A stretch of DNA of 37,902 bases. Origin: an uncultured Clostridia bacterium (lineage in GTDB: Bacteria > Bacillota > Clostridia > Christensenellales > Aristaeellaceae). The DNA is taken from the NCBI GenBank assembly GCA_946538975.1, contig CAMNHF010000009.1, positions 1-37,902 on the forward strand. Reading direction: 5' to 3'. A program made the translations under genes and the position numbers. Shown piece by piece: positions 16,127-23,335 of this stretch. Numbering within the stretch: the first letter of the stretch is position 1; the number at the start of each line of letters is the position of its first letter. Under the pieces are notes generated by a model. The model was not told the origin of the DNA and made no database searches. It saw nothing but the letters and a program-made list of their open reading frames with translations.

Positions 16127-18769
16127 TTGAAACCGTATCTGATGGAAAACGAAGCCGTTCTGGCTGAGCTCGGTTCCTCCATGCAGGGCCTGAGCGAGGA
16201 GGAGGCGGCGGCGCGTCTCAAGCGGGACGGCCCCAACAAGCTCAAGGAAGCCCCGAAGGACAGCCTGTTCAAGAAGTTCCTCGGCGAACTGAAGGATCCG
16301 ATGACCATCGTGCTGATGATCGCCGCGCTGGTCAGCGCCGTCACCGCGCTGTATGCGGGGGAGAGCCTGACGGACGCGCTGATCATCCTGGCCGTGGTGC
16401 TGATCAACGCCTGCCTCGGCGTGTACCAGGAGAGCAAGGCGGAGGCCGCCATTGAGGCGCTGCAGCAGATCGCCGCAGCCACCGCGAAGGTCATCCGCGG
16501 CGGCCACCAGAAGACGATCCGGGCCGACGAGGTGGTCCGCGGCGATCTCCTGGTGCTGGAGGCGGGCGACGCGATTCCGGCGGACGCCAGGATTGTGGAA
16601 TGCGCCTCCATGAAGACGCAGGAGGCCGCGCTGACCGGCGAATCCACCGACGTGGACAAGCAGAGCGGCGCGCTCACCGCTGCGGAAAACGGCGAGGTGA
16701 CGCTGGGCGACCGGAAGAACATGGCCTACATGGGCTCCATCGTCACCTATGGCCGCGGCCACGCGGTGGTCACCGCCACCGGCATGGAGACGGAGATGGG
16801 CGAGATCGCCGACGCGCTGTCGAGCGCCAAGGAGGAAGAGACGCCGCTGCAGATCAAGCTCAATGAGCTCTCCAGGAAGCTGTCCGCGATGATCCTGGTG
16901 ATCTGCGCCTTCGTGTTCATCGTGAACCTGGTGCGCAGCGGCGGCAAGGCTGTGCTGGACACCTTCATGGTGGCCGTCTCGCTGGCTGTGGCGGCCATTC
17001 CCGAGGGCCTGAGCGCGGTGGTGACCATCCTGCTCTCCATCGGCGTGACCAAGATGAGCAAGAACCACGCCATCATCCGGAAGCTGACCGCCGTGGAGAC
17101 GCTGGGCTGCACCCAGATCATCTGCTCGGACAAAACCGGCACCCTGACGCAGAACAAGATGACGGTGGTCCGCAAGGTCACCGACGACGAAGTGCTGCTG
17201 ATGACCGCCATGGCCCTGAGCTCCGACGCGGAGCTGGAGGGGGACGAGGCGGTCGGCGAGGCCACCGAGTGCGCGCTGGTCAATGACGCGAACAGGAACG
17301 GCCTGCCGAAGAGCAAGCTGGCCGCGGATCTGCCCCGCGTGGACGAGGCCCCCTTCGATTCGCTGCGCAAGATGATGTCCACCGTGCACAGGGCCAAGGC
17401 GGGCCATGGCTTCATCCAGTTCACCAAGGGCGCGCCGGATGAGGTGCTGCGCCGCTGCACCCGCATCTGGCAGGATGGCAAGGCTGTTCCGCTGAGCGAG
17501 AAGCAGCGGAGCGAGATCCTGCAGCAGAACATGGAGATGGCTGACCAGGCCCTGCGCGTGCTGGGCGCCGCGCAGCGCATCTATGACGAGCGGCCCGCGT
17601 CCAACGCGCCGGATGTGCTGGAGCAGGATCTGACCTGGATCGGCATGTGCGGCATGATCGATCCCATCCGCCCCGAGGTGAAGGACGCCATCGAGCAGTG
17701 CCGGAGCGCGGGCATCCGCCCGATCATGATCACCGGCGACCACAAGGTGACCGCCACCGCCATCGCGCGGGAGCTGGGCATTCTGAACCCGGGCCAGTCG
17801 GCGATCACCGGCGCGGAGCTGGACGCCATCCCGGACGAGATCTTCGCGCACGAGGTGCGCCGCTATTCCGTCTACGCGCGGGTGCAGCCGGAGAATAAGG
17901 TGCGCATCGTCAATGCCTGGCAGAGCCTGGGGATGGTCACCGCCATGACGGGCGACGGCGTGAACGACGCGCCCTCCATCAAGAGCGCGGACATCGGCGT
18001 CGGCATGGGCATCACCGGCACAGACGTGACGAAATCCGTCGCGGACATGATCCTCACCGACGACAACTTCGCCACCATCGTCTCCGCGGTGGGGGAAGGG
18101 CGCCGCATCTATGACAACATCCGCAAGGCGATCCAGTTCCTGCTGTCGGCCAACCTGGCGGAGGTGCTGGCCGTGTTTGCCGCCACGCTGATGGGCTTCT
18201 CCATCCTGAAGCCCGTGCACATCCTGTGGATCAACCTGATCACCGACACCTTCCCGGCGATCGCCCTGGGGATGGAGGACGCGGAGAAGGACGTCATGCA
18301 GCGCCCGCCGCGGAGCCGCAAGGAGAGCATCTTTGCCAACAGCCTCGGCTTCGACATCGCCTTCCAGGGCCTGATCATCGCTGCGATGACGGTGTTCAGC
18401 TATTTCGTGGGTCATCGGCTGGAGAGCGGCTCCTGGGCGATCGCCGAGTCCCCGGCCGGCATGACCATGGCCTTCCTGACCCTGAGCATGACCGAGGTGT
18501 TCCACTCCTTCAACATGCGCTCCCGCACCGCGTCCCTGTTCAGCCTGAAGAAGCAGAACCTCTGGCTCTGGGGCACGCTGGCCTTCTCCCTGCTGATCAC
18601 CGCCGCCGTGATCTTCATCCCGTTCCTGAATGAGGCCTTCTCCTTCCAGCCCATCACCATGACCGAGTATCTGCTCGCCATGGCGCTGGCCCTGACGGTG
18701 CTGCCCATCGTGGAGATCGAAAAGGCGGTCCGCCGCTGGCATCTGCGCCGCAGCGAGGCGCAGCAGTAA
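16127..18769 (+). CDS. Cation-transporting P-type ATPase, Ca2+ (PMCA/SERCA-like) type
   Basis: An 880-residue P2-type ATPase. It has an N-terminal cation ATPase domain; A domain 'AALTGESTDVDK' (TGES); M4 'AAIPEGLSAVV' (PEGL type); phosphorylation Asp335 in 'CSDKTGTLTQNKM'; nucleotide domain with 'FTKGAPDEVL'; hinge 'TGDGVNDAPSIKSADIG'; and C-terminal membrane segments with 'NLITDTFPAIALG'. It probably expels or compartmentalises Ca2+ (or Mn2+). The TTG at 16127 is chosen because GGGAGG lies 8 nt upstream and the resulting 'MKPYLMEN' matches the family start; the next ATG is 16142. Own promoter and terminator, so monocistronic. Confidence 0.92.
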   Translation: MKPYLMENEAVLAELGSSMQGLSEEEAAARLKRDGPNKLKEAPKDSLFKKFLGELKDPMTIVLMIAALVSAVTALYAGESLTDALIILAVVLINACLGVYQESKAEAAIEALQQIAAATAKVIRGGHQKTIRADEVVRGDLLVLEAGDAIPADARIVECASMKTQEAALTGESTDVDKQSGALTAAENGEVTLGDRKNMAYMGSIVTYGRGHAVVTATGMETEMGEIADALSSAKEEETPLQIKLNELSRKLSAMILVICAFVFIVNLVRSGGKAVLDTFMVAVSLAVAAIPEGLSAVVTILLSIGVTKMSKNHAIIRKLTAVETLGCTQIICSDKTGTLTQNKMTVVRKVTDDEVLLMTAMALSSDAELEGDEAVGEATECALVNDANRNGLPKSKLAADLPRVDEAPFDSLRKMMSTVHRAKAGHGFIQFTKGAPDEVLRRCTRIWQDGKAVPLSEKQRSEILQQNMEMADQALRVLGAAQRIYDERPASNAPDVLEQDLTWIGMCGMIDPIRPEVKDAIEQCRSAGIRPIMITGDHKVTATAIARELGILNPGQSAITGAELDAIPDEIFAHEVRRYSVYARVQPENKVRIVNAWQSLGMVTAMTGDGVNDAPSIKSADIGVGMGITGTDVTKSVADMILTDDNFATIVSAVGEGRRIYDNIRKAIQFLLSANLAEVLAVFAATLMGFSILKPVHILWINLITDTFPAIALGMEDAEKDVMQRPPRSRKESIFANSLGFDIAFQGLIIAAMTVFSYFVGHRLESGSWAIAESPAGMTMAFLTLSMTEVFHSFNMRSRTASLFSLKKQNLWLWGTLAFSLLITAAVIFIPFLNEAFSFQPITMTEYLLAMALALTVLPIVEIEKAVRRWHLRRSEAQQ

Positions 18770-18855
18770 GCCGCCTCTGCCCATGCGCCTTAGGCGGCGC
18801 CCCGGGCTGACAGGCAATCGGATTCCGTTTCCCCGGAAAAACTGAATAAGAAAAG

Positions 18856-18899
18856 AGCCCGGATTTGGCAGCGTTATGCTTCCGGATTTGGGCTTTTTC
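18856..18899 (+). terminator. Terminator of the P-type ATPase gene
   Basis: AGCCCGGAT (from 18856) pairs with ATTTGGGCT (ending 18894; two G-U pairs), followed by TTTTT. The stretch from here to 19010 holds no credible gene. Confidence 0.65.
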
Positions 18900-19010
18900 G
18901 GTGCTCCCGCGGGATCCGGGGCCAGCCGCGAGGCAGCAGAGGATGGCGCGGTGCACATGGTGCCTGCTGCTTGTGCCGGCGGCTCGCGGGACGATTGCGG
19001 AGGCCGTATG

Positions 19011-19283
19011 TCACTCCTTCGCCTTCCCGAGAAGATCCTCCAGAGCGCTTTGGGGATTGCGCAGGAAGCGGACGGTCATTTTGTAGTGCTCCGTCTCATC
19101 GTACGGCAGGCTGACAATGGCATCCTTCTGAATCTGGTAGATTTCCGCGCCGGGGAAGGCCATCAGCATCGGGGAATGCGTGGAGATGATAAACTGCGAT
19201 TCCTTGCGGACCAGCCGGTCCATGTTCCGGATCAGGCGGATGATGCCCGCGGGAGACAGGGCCGCCTCCGGCTCATCCAGGAT
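19011..19283 (-). pseudogene. 3' remnant of a COG3910-type AAA/ABC-like ATPase
   Basis: About 90 residues in frame, beginning with Walker B 'ILDEPEAALSP' and continuing 'SQFIISTHSPMLMAFPGAEIYQI' and 'YDETEHYKMTVRFLRNPQSALEDLL'. This matches the C-terminal half of the small predicted ATPases (about 230-250 residues, COG3910 type), which normally carry a Walker A 'GENGSGKST' near residue 45. Everything before the Walker B strand is gone. The coding remnant abuts the terminator hairpin of the rtcB unit (19287-19323), so a deletion or rearrangement fused the two. No start codon with a ribosome site exists, so it is not expected to make a functional ATPase. Confidence 0.7.
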
Positions 19284-19286
19284 ACG

Positions 19287-19323
19287 AAAGGGCTGCCGCG
19301 AAAACGCGCAGCAGCCCTGCTTT
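19287..19323 (-). terminator. Terminator of the DUF2828-rtcB operon
   Basis: Read on the minus strand, GGGCTGC and CGCG pair with CGCG and GCAGCCC (2-nt bulge, TTTT loop), followed by TTTCG. It lies about 25 nt after the rtcB stop. The right side of the junction with the ATPase remnant begins immediately after the T-run. Confidence 0.6.
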
Positions 19324-19348
19324 CCCTTTCTGAAAACTGTCCGGCGAT

Positions 19349-20614
19349 TCACCCCCGGGAATCGGCGGCGGGCTCCGCTTGATCTGCCTTCTTCCAGGGC
19401 ACATCCTCCTCCGAGGCCTTGAAGTTGTAGACGGGCCGCATGACTTCAATGACATCCACTGCGTCGCGGATCACGTCGATGATATCCTCCAGGGACTTGT
19501 AGGCCATCGGCGCTTCGTCCAGGGTCGCGGCGTTCACGGAGGTGGAATAGATTCCGCTCATTGCGGTACGGTATGCCTCGAGGTCGAGGTTCTCCCGGGC
19601 GGCCCTGCGGGACATCAGCCGGCCTGCGCCATGGGGCGCGGAGAAGTTCCAGTCGGGATTGCCCTTCCCCACCGCCAGCACGGAGCCGTCCCGCATGTTG
19701 ATCGGGATGAGCACCTTCTCGCCGGCGTGGGCCGCAATGGCGCCCTTGCGGAGAATCATCTCCTGCGTGTCGATGTAGTTGTGAATGGTGTGGAAGGTCT
19801 CCACGGCCGTCATGCCGGTCCTCTGCAGGATGACCTCCGCCATCAGCTCGCGGTTCCTGCGGGCGAAGCGCTGACAGATCTCCACGTCGTGCAGATAGTC
19901 CTCCAGATAGCTCCCGTACAGCCAGCAGATATCCTCCGGGATCGCGAGCGCCCGGGTTTCGTACCCCTCCTGCAGTGCCTTCAGCGCCGCCTGGATCTCT
20001 GCCCTGCGGCCCTGCTCCTTGTAGGTCCGGATGATCTCCTCCCGCTGCCGGAAGAAGGTCTCCTTCCCCCTGTGCAGGTCGATGGCCAGCTGCTGGTAGA
20101 TTTCCGCCACCTGCTTGCCGAGATTCCGGCTGCCGGAGTGGATCACCAGATAGAAGGTGCCGTCGGAAGCACGGTCAATCTCCACAAAGTGATTGCCGCC
20201 GCCCAGCGTGCCCAGGGAGCGCTCCAGCCGCCGGCTGTCCCGCAGCTCCCGGAAGCAGCGCAGCCCGGTCAGGTCAAAGTGCTCGATCCGTCCATCCCAG
20301 ACGCGCATCCCGGAGGGGATATAGTGGCAGGCTTCATCCACCCTGGGGAAATCGATTTCCCTTTCCGCCAGCCTGACCGTGTACATGCCGCAGCCGATGT
20401 CCACGCCGACGATGTTCGGGCAGGCCTTGTCCCGGACGGTCATGGTGGTGCCGATGGTGCAGCCCTTGCCGGCGTGCACATCCGGCATAATGCGGACCTG
20501 GCAGCCCTCCGTCAGCTCATAGTCGCACATGCGCCGGATCTGCTCGATCGCCTCGTCTTCGATCACCCTGGCGTAGCACTGCGCAGTTGCGTACTTTCCC
20601 TTGATGGTGAGCAT
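19349..20614 (-). CDS. rtcB: RtcB-family RNA ligase
   Basis: A 421-residue RtcB. RtcB joins 2',3'-cyclic-phosphate or 3'-phosphate RNA ends to 5'-OH ends using GTP and Mn2+. Catalytic features are visible: 'MPDVHAGKG' (44-51), 'VDIGCGM' (metal ligands Asp72, Cys75), 'GGGNHFVE' (His142), 'VIHSGSR' (His159), the guanylylation His328 in 'APHGAGRLMSR', and Lys373 in 'AYKSLEDI'. The length is close to the compact bacterial form. It lies 23 nt after the DUF2828 gene in the same operon; no archease or rtcA is visible in the window. The C-terminal 20 residues are polar and probably disordered. The ATG at 20614 has AGGATG upstream. Confidence 0.93.
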   Translation of the reverse strand: MLTIKGKYATAQCYARVIEDEAIEQIRRMCDYELTEGCQVRIMPDVHAGKGCTIGTTMTVRDKACPNIVGVDIGCGMYTVRLAEREIDFPRVDEACHYIPSGMRVWDGRIEHFDLTGLRCFRELRDSRRLERSLGTLGGGNHFVEIDRASDGTFYLVIHSGSRNLGKQVAEIYQQLAIDLHRGKETFFRQREEIIRTYKEQGRRAEIQAALKALQEGYETRALAIPEDICWLYGSYLEDYLHDVEICQRFARRNRELMAEVILQRTGMTAVETFHTIHNYIDTQEMILRKGAIAAHAGEKVLIPINMRDGSVLAVGKGNPDWNFSAPHGAGRLMSRRAARENLDLEAYRTAMSGIYSTSVNAATLDEAPMAYKSLEDIIDVIRDAVDVIEVMRPVYNFKASEEDVPWKKADQAEPAADSRG

Positions 20615-20637
20615 TGTTCATCACATCCTGTTCTCGT

Positions 20638-22122
20638 CTATGCGGTAATCCGTGCATAGCGTTCGCTTTCCAGAATATCCATCATGAATGCATAAGGATT
20701 CAGCACCCCTCCGGCAACCATGGAGAAGAGCCGGGGCGTGGCTCCGGAAACCAGTACCACGCCTTCTTCGTTCATCGTCACAGGCTGCTGCCTGTTTCTG
20801 CTCGCGACGTTCCAGAAGACGATCTGCGGCAGATGGTATCCGTGCGCTTCATACTTCCGCTGGGCGTTTTTGAAATTGATGGCGGAGGCGTTGTCGACAC
20901 AGGAATCGAATTCCATGTCTGAGATGATGATCAGCTTCGCCGGCAGCTCCTCCTGGGGCACATGGTTTGCCACAGCGGCGCGGAGCACCAGGTCAAACAC
21001 CGCCTCCAGGTTGGTGTTCGCAATCGCATTGAAGGACGCGGCGTAGCGCAGTCTGTCCGCAAAGGTCTTTCCCTTGACCTCGATCAGCTGCGGGCGGGCT
21101 GAGAACTCAATGAAATGGTTCCGGAACGCACCGCGGCTGTGCTCGGCGAAATACAGGCCCAGGGACAGCGCGACCGCGGCCGGCAGCGGCTTTGCGTCAT
21201 CGTACATGGAACCGGACGTATCAATCACGGCCAGCGCGTTTTCGCTGCTGCCATAATCCGGCAGCGAAGCCCAGCTGGCATTCAGCGTCCGCGCTTCCTC
21301 CGGGGTGATGCTCCGCATGAAGGATTCGCGCCTGCAGCAGGTCAGATAAGGCGCAACCAGCTCATAGGGGGCGACATGATCCGCGTGCAGCCGGGCCTCG
21401 CCCTTCTCGACGCGCGACAGGAATTCGGCGTAGCGCTCTCCGTCATTGCGCTGGAAGGCCCTCCTGTACTTGTACAGCGCTCTGGACGGCTGCTGCCCGT
21501 AATCGAAGGTATAGTCGCGCTCGCGCAGGTTGTTCTCGAGAATCCGGATCCTCGCGCGAAGCGCCGAAAGGGTCTTCCGGTATTCTGCCTCCGTCATGCC
21601 GAAGGCTCTGGCCAGCCTCCTGGCCATGGCAGCCGTGGCGGAGCTGGACGCGTTCACGGACGGAAGCCACTTGCCCAGCAGGGATACGGCTGCGTCTCCG
21701 TGGCGGAGCTTGTCCATGTCCTGCTGCAGCTGCGCCCTCAGGACGGACAGCATCTCCCTTTCGCAGGGCGTTCCCATCAGCGTGAGCAGGTCATCCCAGC
21801 GGCCATATTCGGCGGCAAAGGCGATGTTCCTGCGGACCGAGGCAGGCTCATGGACGGCAAGCCAGTTCAGGATCACGCGGAATACGCGCCTTTCGCCCAG
21901 ACCGCCGCGCACATCTCTCGCGAAGAAGAGGAGCTTCATGGCCGTGCCGGGGTTTTCCGTCCAGGCGCGGACAAAGCGGGTGATGATTGCCTCCTCCTTT
22001 TCACGCCGCAGCGCGCCGATGGAAGCGAACAGATCCAGGCAGTCGGAGCCGGTGGACGCGTACGTCACGGCGCCGTTCTCCGTCACTGTCCTGTTTGCTT
22101 CGTCCTTCAGATAATCCAGCAT
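20638..22122 (-). CDS. DUF2828 (TROVE/Ro60-like repeat plus vWA) protein
   Basis: A 494-residue protein that I assign to DUF2828. The N-terminal two thirds are helical repeats related to the TROVE module of Ro60 ('TENGAVTYASTGSDCLDLF', 'LLFFARDVRGGLGERRVFRVILNWLA', 'YGRWDDLLTLMG'). The C-terminal von Willebrand A domain keeps an intact MIDAS: 'VIDTSGSM' (Asp301, Ser303, Ser305), Thr370 in 'ANTNLEAVFD', and Asp402 in 'IISDMEFD'. TROVE proteins encircle misfolded RNAs and bind Y RNAs, so an RNA-binding role is a reasonable inference. The ATG at 22122 has GGAGGGAGACAC upstream. A tRNA-like RNA ends 34 nt before it and rtcB follows it. Confidence 0.85.
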   Translation of the reverse strand: MLDYLKDEANRTVTENGAVTYASTGSDCLDLFASIGALRREKEEAIITRFVRAWTENPGTAMKLLFFARDVRGGLGERRVFRVILNWLAVHEPASVRRNIAFAAEYGRWDDLLTLMGTPCEREMLSVLRAQLQQDMDKLRHGDAAVSLLGKWLPSVNASSSATAAMARRLARAFGMTEAEYRKTLSALRARIRILENNLRERDYTFDYGQQPSRALYKYRRAFQRNDGERYAEFLSRVEKGEARLHADHVAPYELVAPYLTCCRRESFMRSITPEEARTLNASWASLPDYGSSENALAVIDTSGSMYDDAKPLPAAVALSLGLYFAEHSRGAFRNHFIEFSARPQLIEVKGKTFADRLRYAASFNAIANTNLEAVFDLVLRAAVANHVPQEELPAKLIIISDMEFDSCVDNASAINFKNAQRKYEAHGYHLPQIVFWNVASRNRQQPVTMNEEGVVLVSGATPRLFSMVAGGVLNPYAFMMDILESERYARITA

Positions 22123-22156
22123 GTGTCTCCCTCCTCCGCCATGCGATTCCGATTCC

Positions 22157-22247
22157 AAGGCACCGTCTGAGCGGGATTCGAACCCGCGAACGCTGAGTAT
22201 GAGTCAGCTGCGTACCATTCGCTTTCACTGTTTGCTGTTGGTGCCTT
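22157..22247 (-). ncRNA. tRNA-like Y-RNA candidate upstream of DUF2828-rtcB
   Basis: A 91-nt element on the minus strand. The ends AAGGCACC (22247-22240) and GGTGCCTT (22164-22157) form a perfect 8-bp closing stem. Inside is a tRNA mimic: a 3-bp acceptor stub TGA/TCA (22227-22225 with 22170-22168), a 2-nt AA linker, D-arm GCG-AATGGTA-CGC (22222-22210), anticodon arm GCTGACTCATACTCAGC (22208-22192; 5-bp stem, 7-nt loop with CAU after U and before A), 4-nt variable loop, and T-arm GCGGGTTCGAATCCCGC (22187-22171; canonical TTCGAAT loop). The normal 7-bp acceptor and CCA are absent. Bacterial Y RNAs next to Ro60 genes have this design (established knowledge); assignment here is inference. Confidence 0.75.
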
Positions 22248-22249
22248 TG

Positions 22250-22368
22250 CAAGACGCAGCCCTTCGGCATCAGCCGGGCTTCGGAGAGCCCGGCATATTG
22301 TTGATGAATTGCTGTATGCGTCTTTCTGCAACGGGCGCTCTCTCTTTCCGATGCCAGCTTCCGTTTGC
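22250..22368 (-). other. Structured 5' part of the predicted ncRNA/DUF2828 transcript
   Basis: From the predicted start near 22368 the RNA opens with GCAAACGG (22368-22361), which can pair with CCGTTGC near 22333-22327 (one bulge). A perfect 8-bp hairpin GCCGGGCT/AGCCCGGC (22294-22287 with 22280-22273, loop CTCCGA) follows. No reading frame is convincing here. It may be the 5' part of a longer Y-RNA-like transcript or a processing leader. Confidence 0.4.
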
Positions 22369-22374
22369 AAGTCC

Positions 22375-22420
22375 ATCATAGCCTGTCTGCCCGAGCGAAT
22401 CACGGAAAAAAAGCTGCGAG
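22375..22420 (-). promoter_or_regulatory. Shared-element promoter A (ncRNA/DUF2828/rtcB)
   Basis: Minus strand: the 22-nt element CTCGCA-G-CTTTTTTTCCGTGAT (22420-22399), then 18 nt, then TATGAT (22380-22375). The same element with one change and the same 18-nt spacing precedes the WYL genes. No good TTGACA box is present, suggesting activator dependence. It begins directly after the stop codon of the second WYL gene. Confidence 0.65.
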
Positions 22421-23335
22421 CTATGCCTGCCCGCAGTTTTTCTGATGAATCAGCCGCTCCCTGATCAGGTCGACAAAGGCCGGAGGCGACACCGCCTTCA
22501 CCATCGGGCCGAAGGACAGAACCCTGATCACGAGCTCTGTCTCGTCCTCCTGGTCATAGGCGACGGTGATCCGGTAGCGGTCGCTGTCGAGGCGCTCCGC
22601 TTCCTTCTCAAAATGGGCAAAGTGCATGAGCACCCTCTCCAGCGCGTTCCGCTGATCCGTCACCTCCATCACGACCGTCTTTTTCGCCGGCGGGTTCGGC
22701 TGATGCGATTGGAATGCCATGGGGCGCGTGCTGACGCTGCAGCGGATGATCCTGCCCAGGTTGACGGTGCTGCCAAAGCGGGAGCCGGAGCCGATCACGC
22801 GGAACTTGTCATCCTTCTCGGAGTACTCCAGGCATTCCGGCAGCAGTGTCCGGTGCACAATGCTGCCCTTCCGGTTGACCGCGTCGATGCGCAGGGGCGT
22901 CCTGGTCCTGATCGCCGCCAGAATCAGCCGGAAGTGCTGAATGTACGCCTCATCCTCATAGGGGTCTCCGTCCAGATACTTGTCGAACACGCAGATGTCG
23001 GCAGGGGTGAACAGCGGCTGCACGTCCGGGTACTCCGGCAGATCATCGCCAAACAGCCGGAGCCGGGGATCCAGGGAGATGGCCTTGAGCCACCTTTTCT
23101 GCAGCAGGGTCAGGGGCATCGACGGCGCATGCCGGATCGGCGTGGTGCCATCCTTTTTCAGCAGCTGCCATCTCTCCTCCGTCAGCGGCGGCTCAATGCT
23201 CAGCAGGCTCTCTCCGAAGGCATGCTCCCGGATCAGTGCCCGCAGCTCGTCCTTTTGCAGCGGATGGTCGCAGGCGGCCTTCAGTATGGCCGCAACCGCG
23301 TTGTAATAGCTGCTGTACAGTTCGCTGAAGATCAT
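22421..23335 (-). CDS. WYL-domain regulator (second of a pair)
   Basis: A 304-residue protein with a central WYL-type domain (about residues 110-210: 'YIQHFRLILAAIRTRTPLRIDAVNRKG...VHRTLLPECLEYSEKDDKFRVIGSG...TVNLGRIIRCSV') and a C-terminal extension (about 225-295; 'AVSPPAFVDLIRERL'). The N-terminus is helical but a DNA-binding helix-turn-helix is less clear than in its neighbour. WYL domains sense ligands or nucleic acids and control transcription (family knowledge). Its ATG overlaps the stop of the upstream WYL gene by 4 nt, so the two are made together and probably form a heteromeric regulator. Shared element A begins at its stop codon. Confidence 0.85.
   Translation of the reverse strand: MIFSELYSSYYNAVAAILKAACDHPLQKDELRALIREHAFGESLLSIEPPLTEERWQLLKKDGTTPIRHAPSMPLTLLQKRWLKAISLDPRLRLFGDDLPEYPDVQPLFTPADICVFDKYLDGDPYEDEAYIQHFRLILAAIRTRTPLRIDAVNRKGSIVHRTLLPECLEYSEKDDKFRVIGSGSRFGSTVNLGRIIRCSVSTRPMAFQSHQPNPPAKKTVVMEVTDQRNALERVLMHFAHFEKEAERLDSDRYRITVAYDQEDETELVIRVLSFGPMVKAVSPPAFVDLIRERLIHQKNCGQA

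Noticed and set aside
16097-18958. Long minus-strand open frame opposite the P-type ATPase
   Set aside because: Antisense shadow; the plus strand encodes an unmistakable P-type ATPase with a promoter and terminator.
22157-22247. Ordinary tRNA gene (anticodon CAU) on the minus strand
   Set aside because: D, anticodon and T arms fit, but there is no 7-bp acceptor stem in the normal position and no 3' CCA. The 8-bp closing stem is separated from the body by a 12-nt/3-nt internal loop, so it is a mimic rather than a translating tRNA.
22405-22443. Simple terminator overlapping the stop of the second WYL gene (CTGCG/CGCAG plus T-run)
   Set aside because: The T-run belongs to a 22-nt element repeated at 24737-24758, where no hairpin exists. 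Termination may be a side effect but does not explain the conservation.
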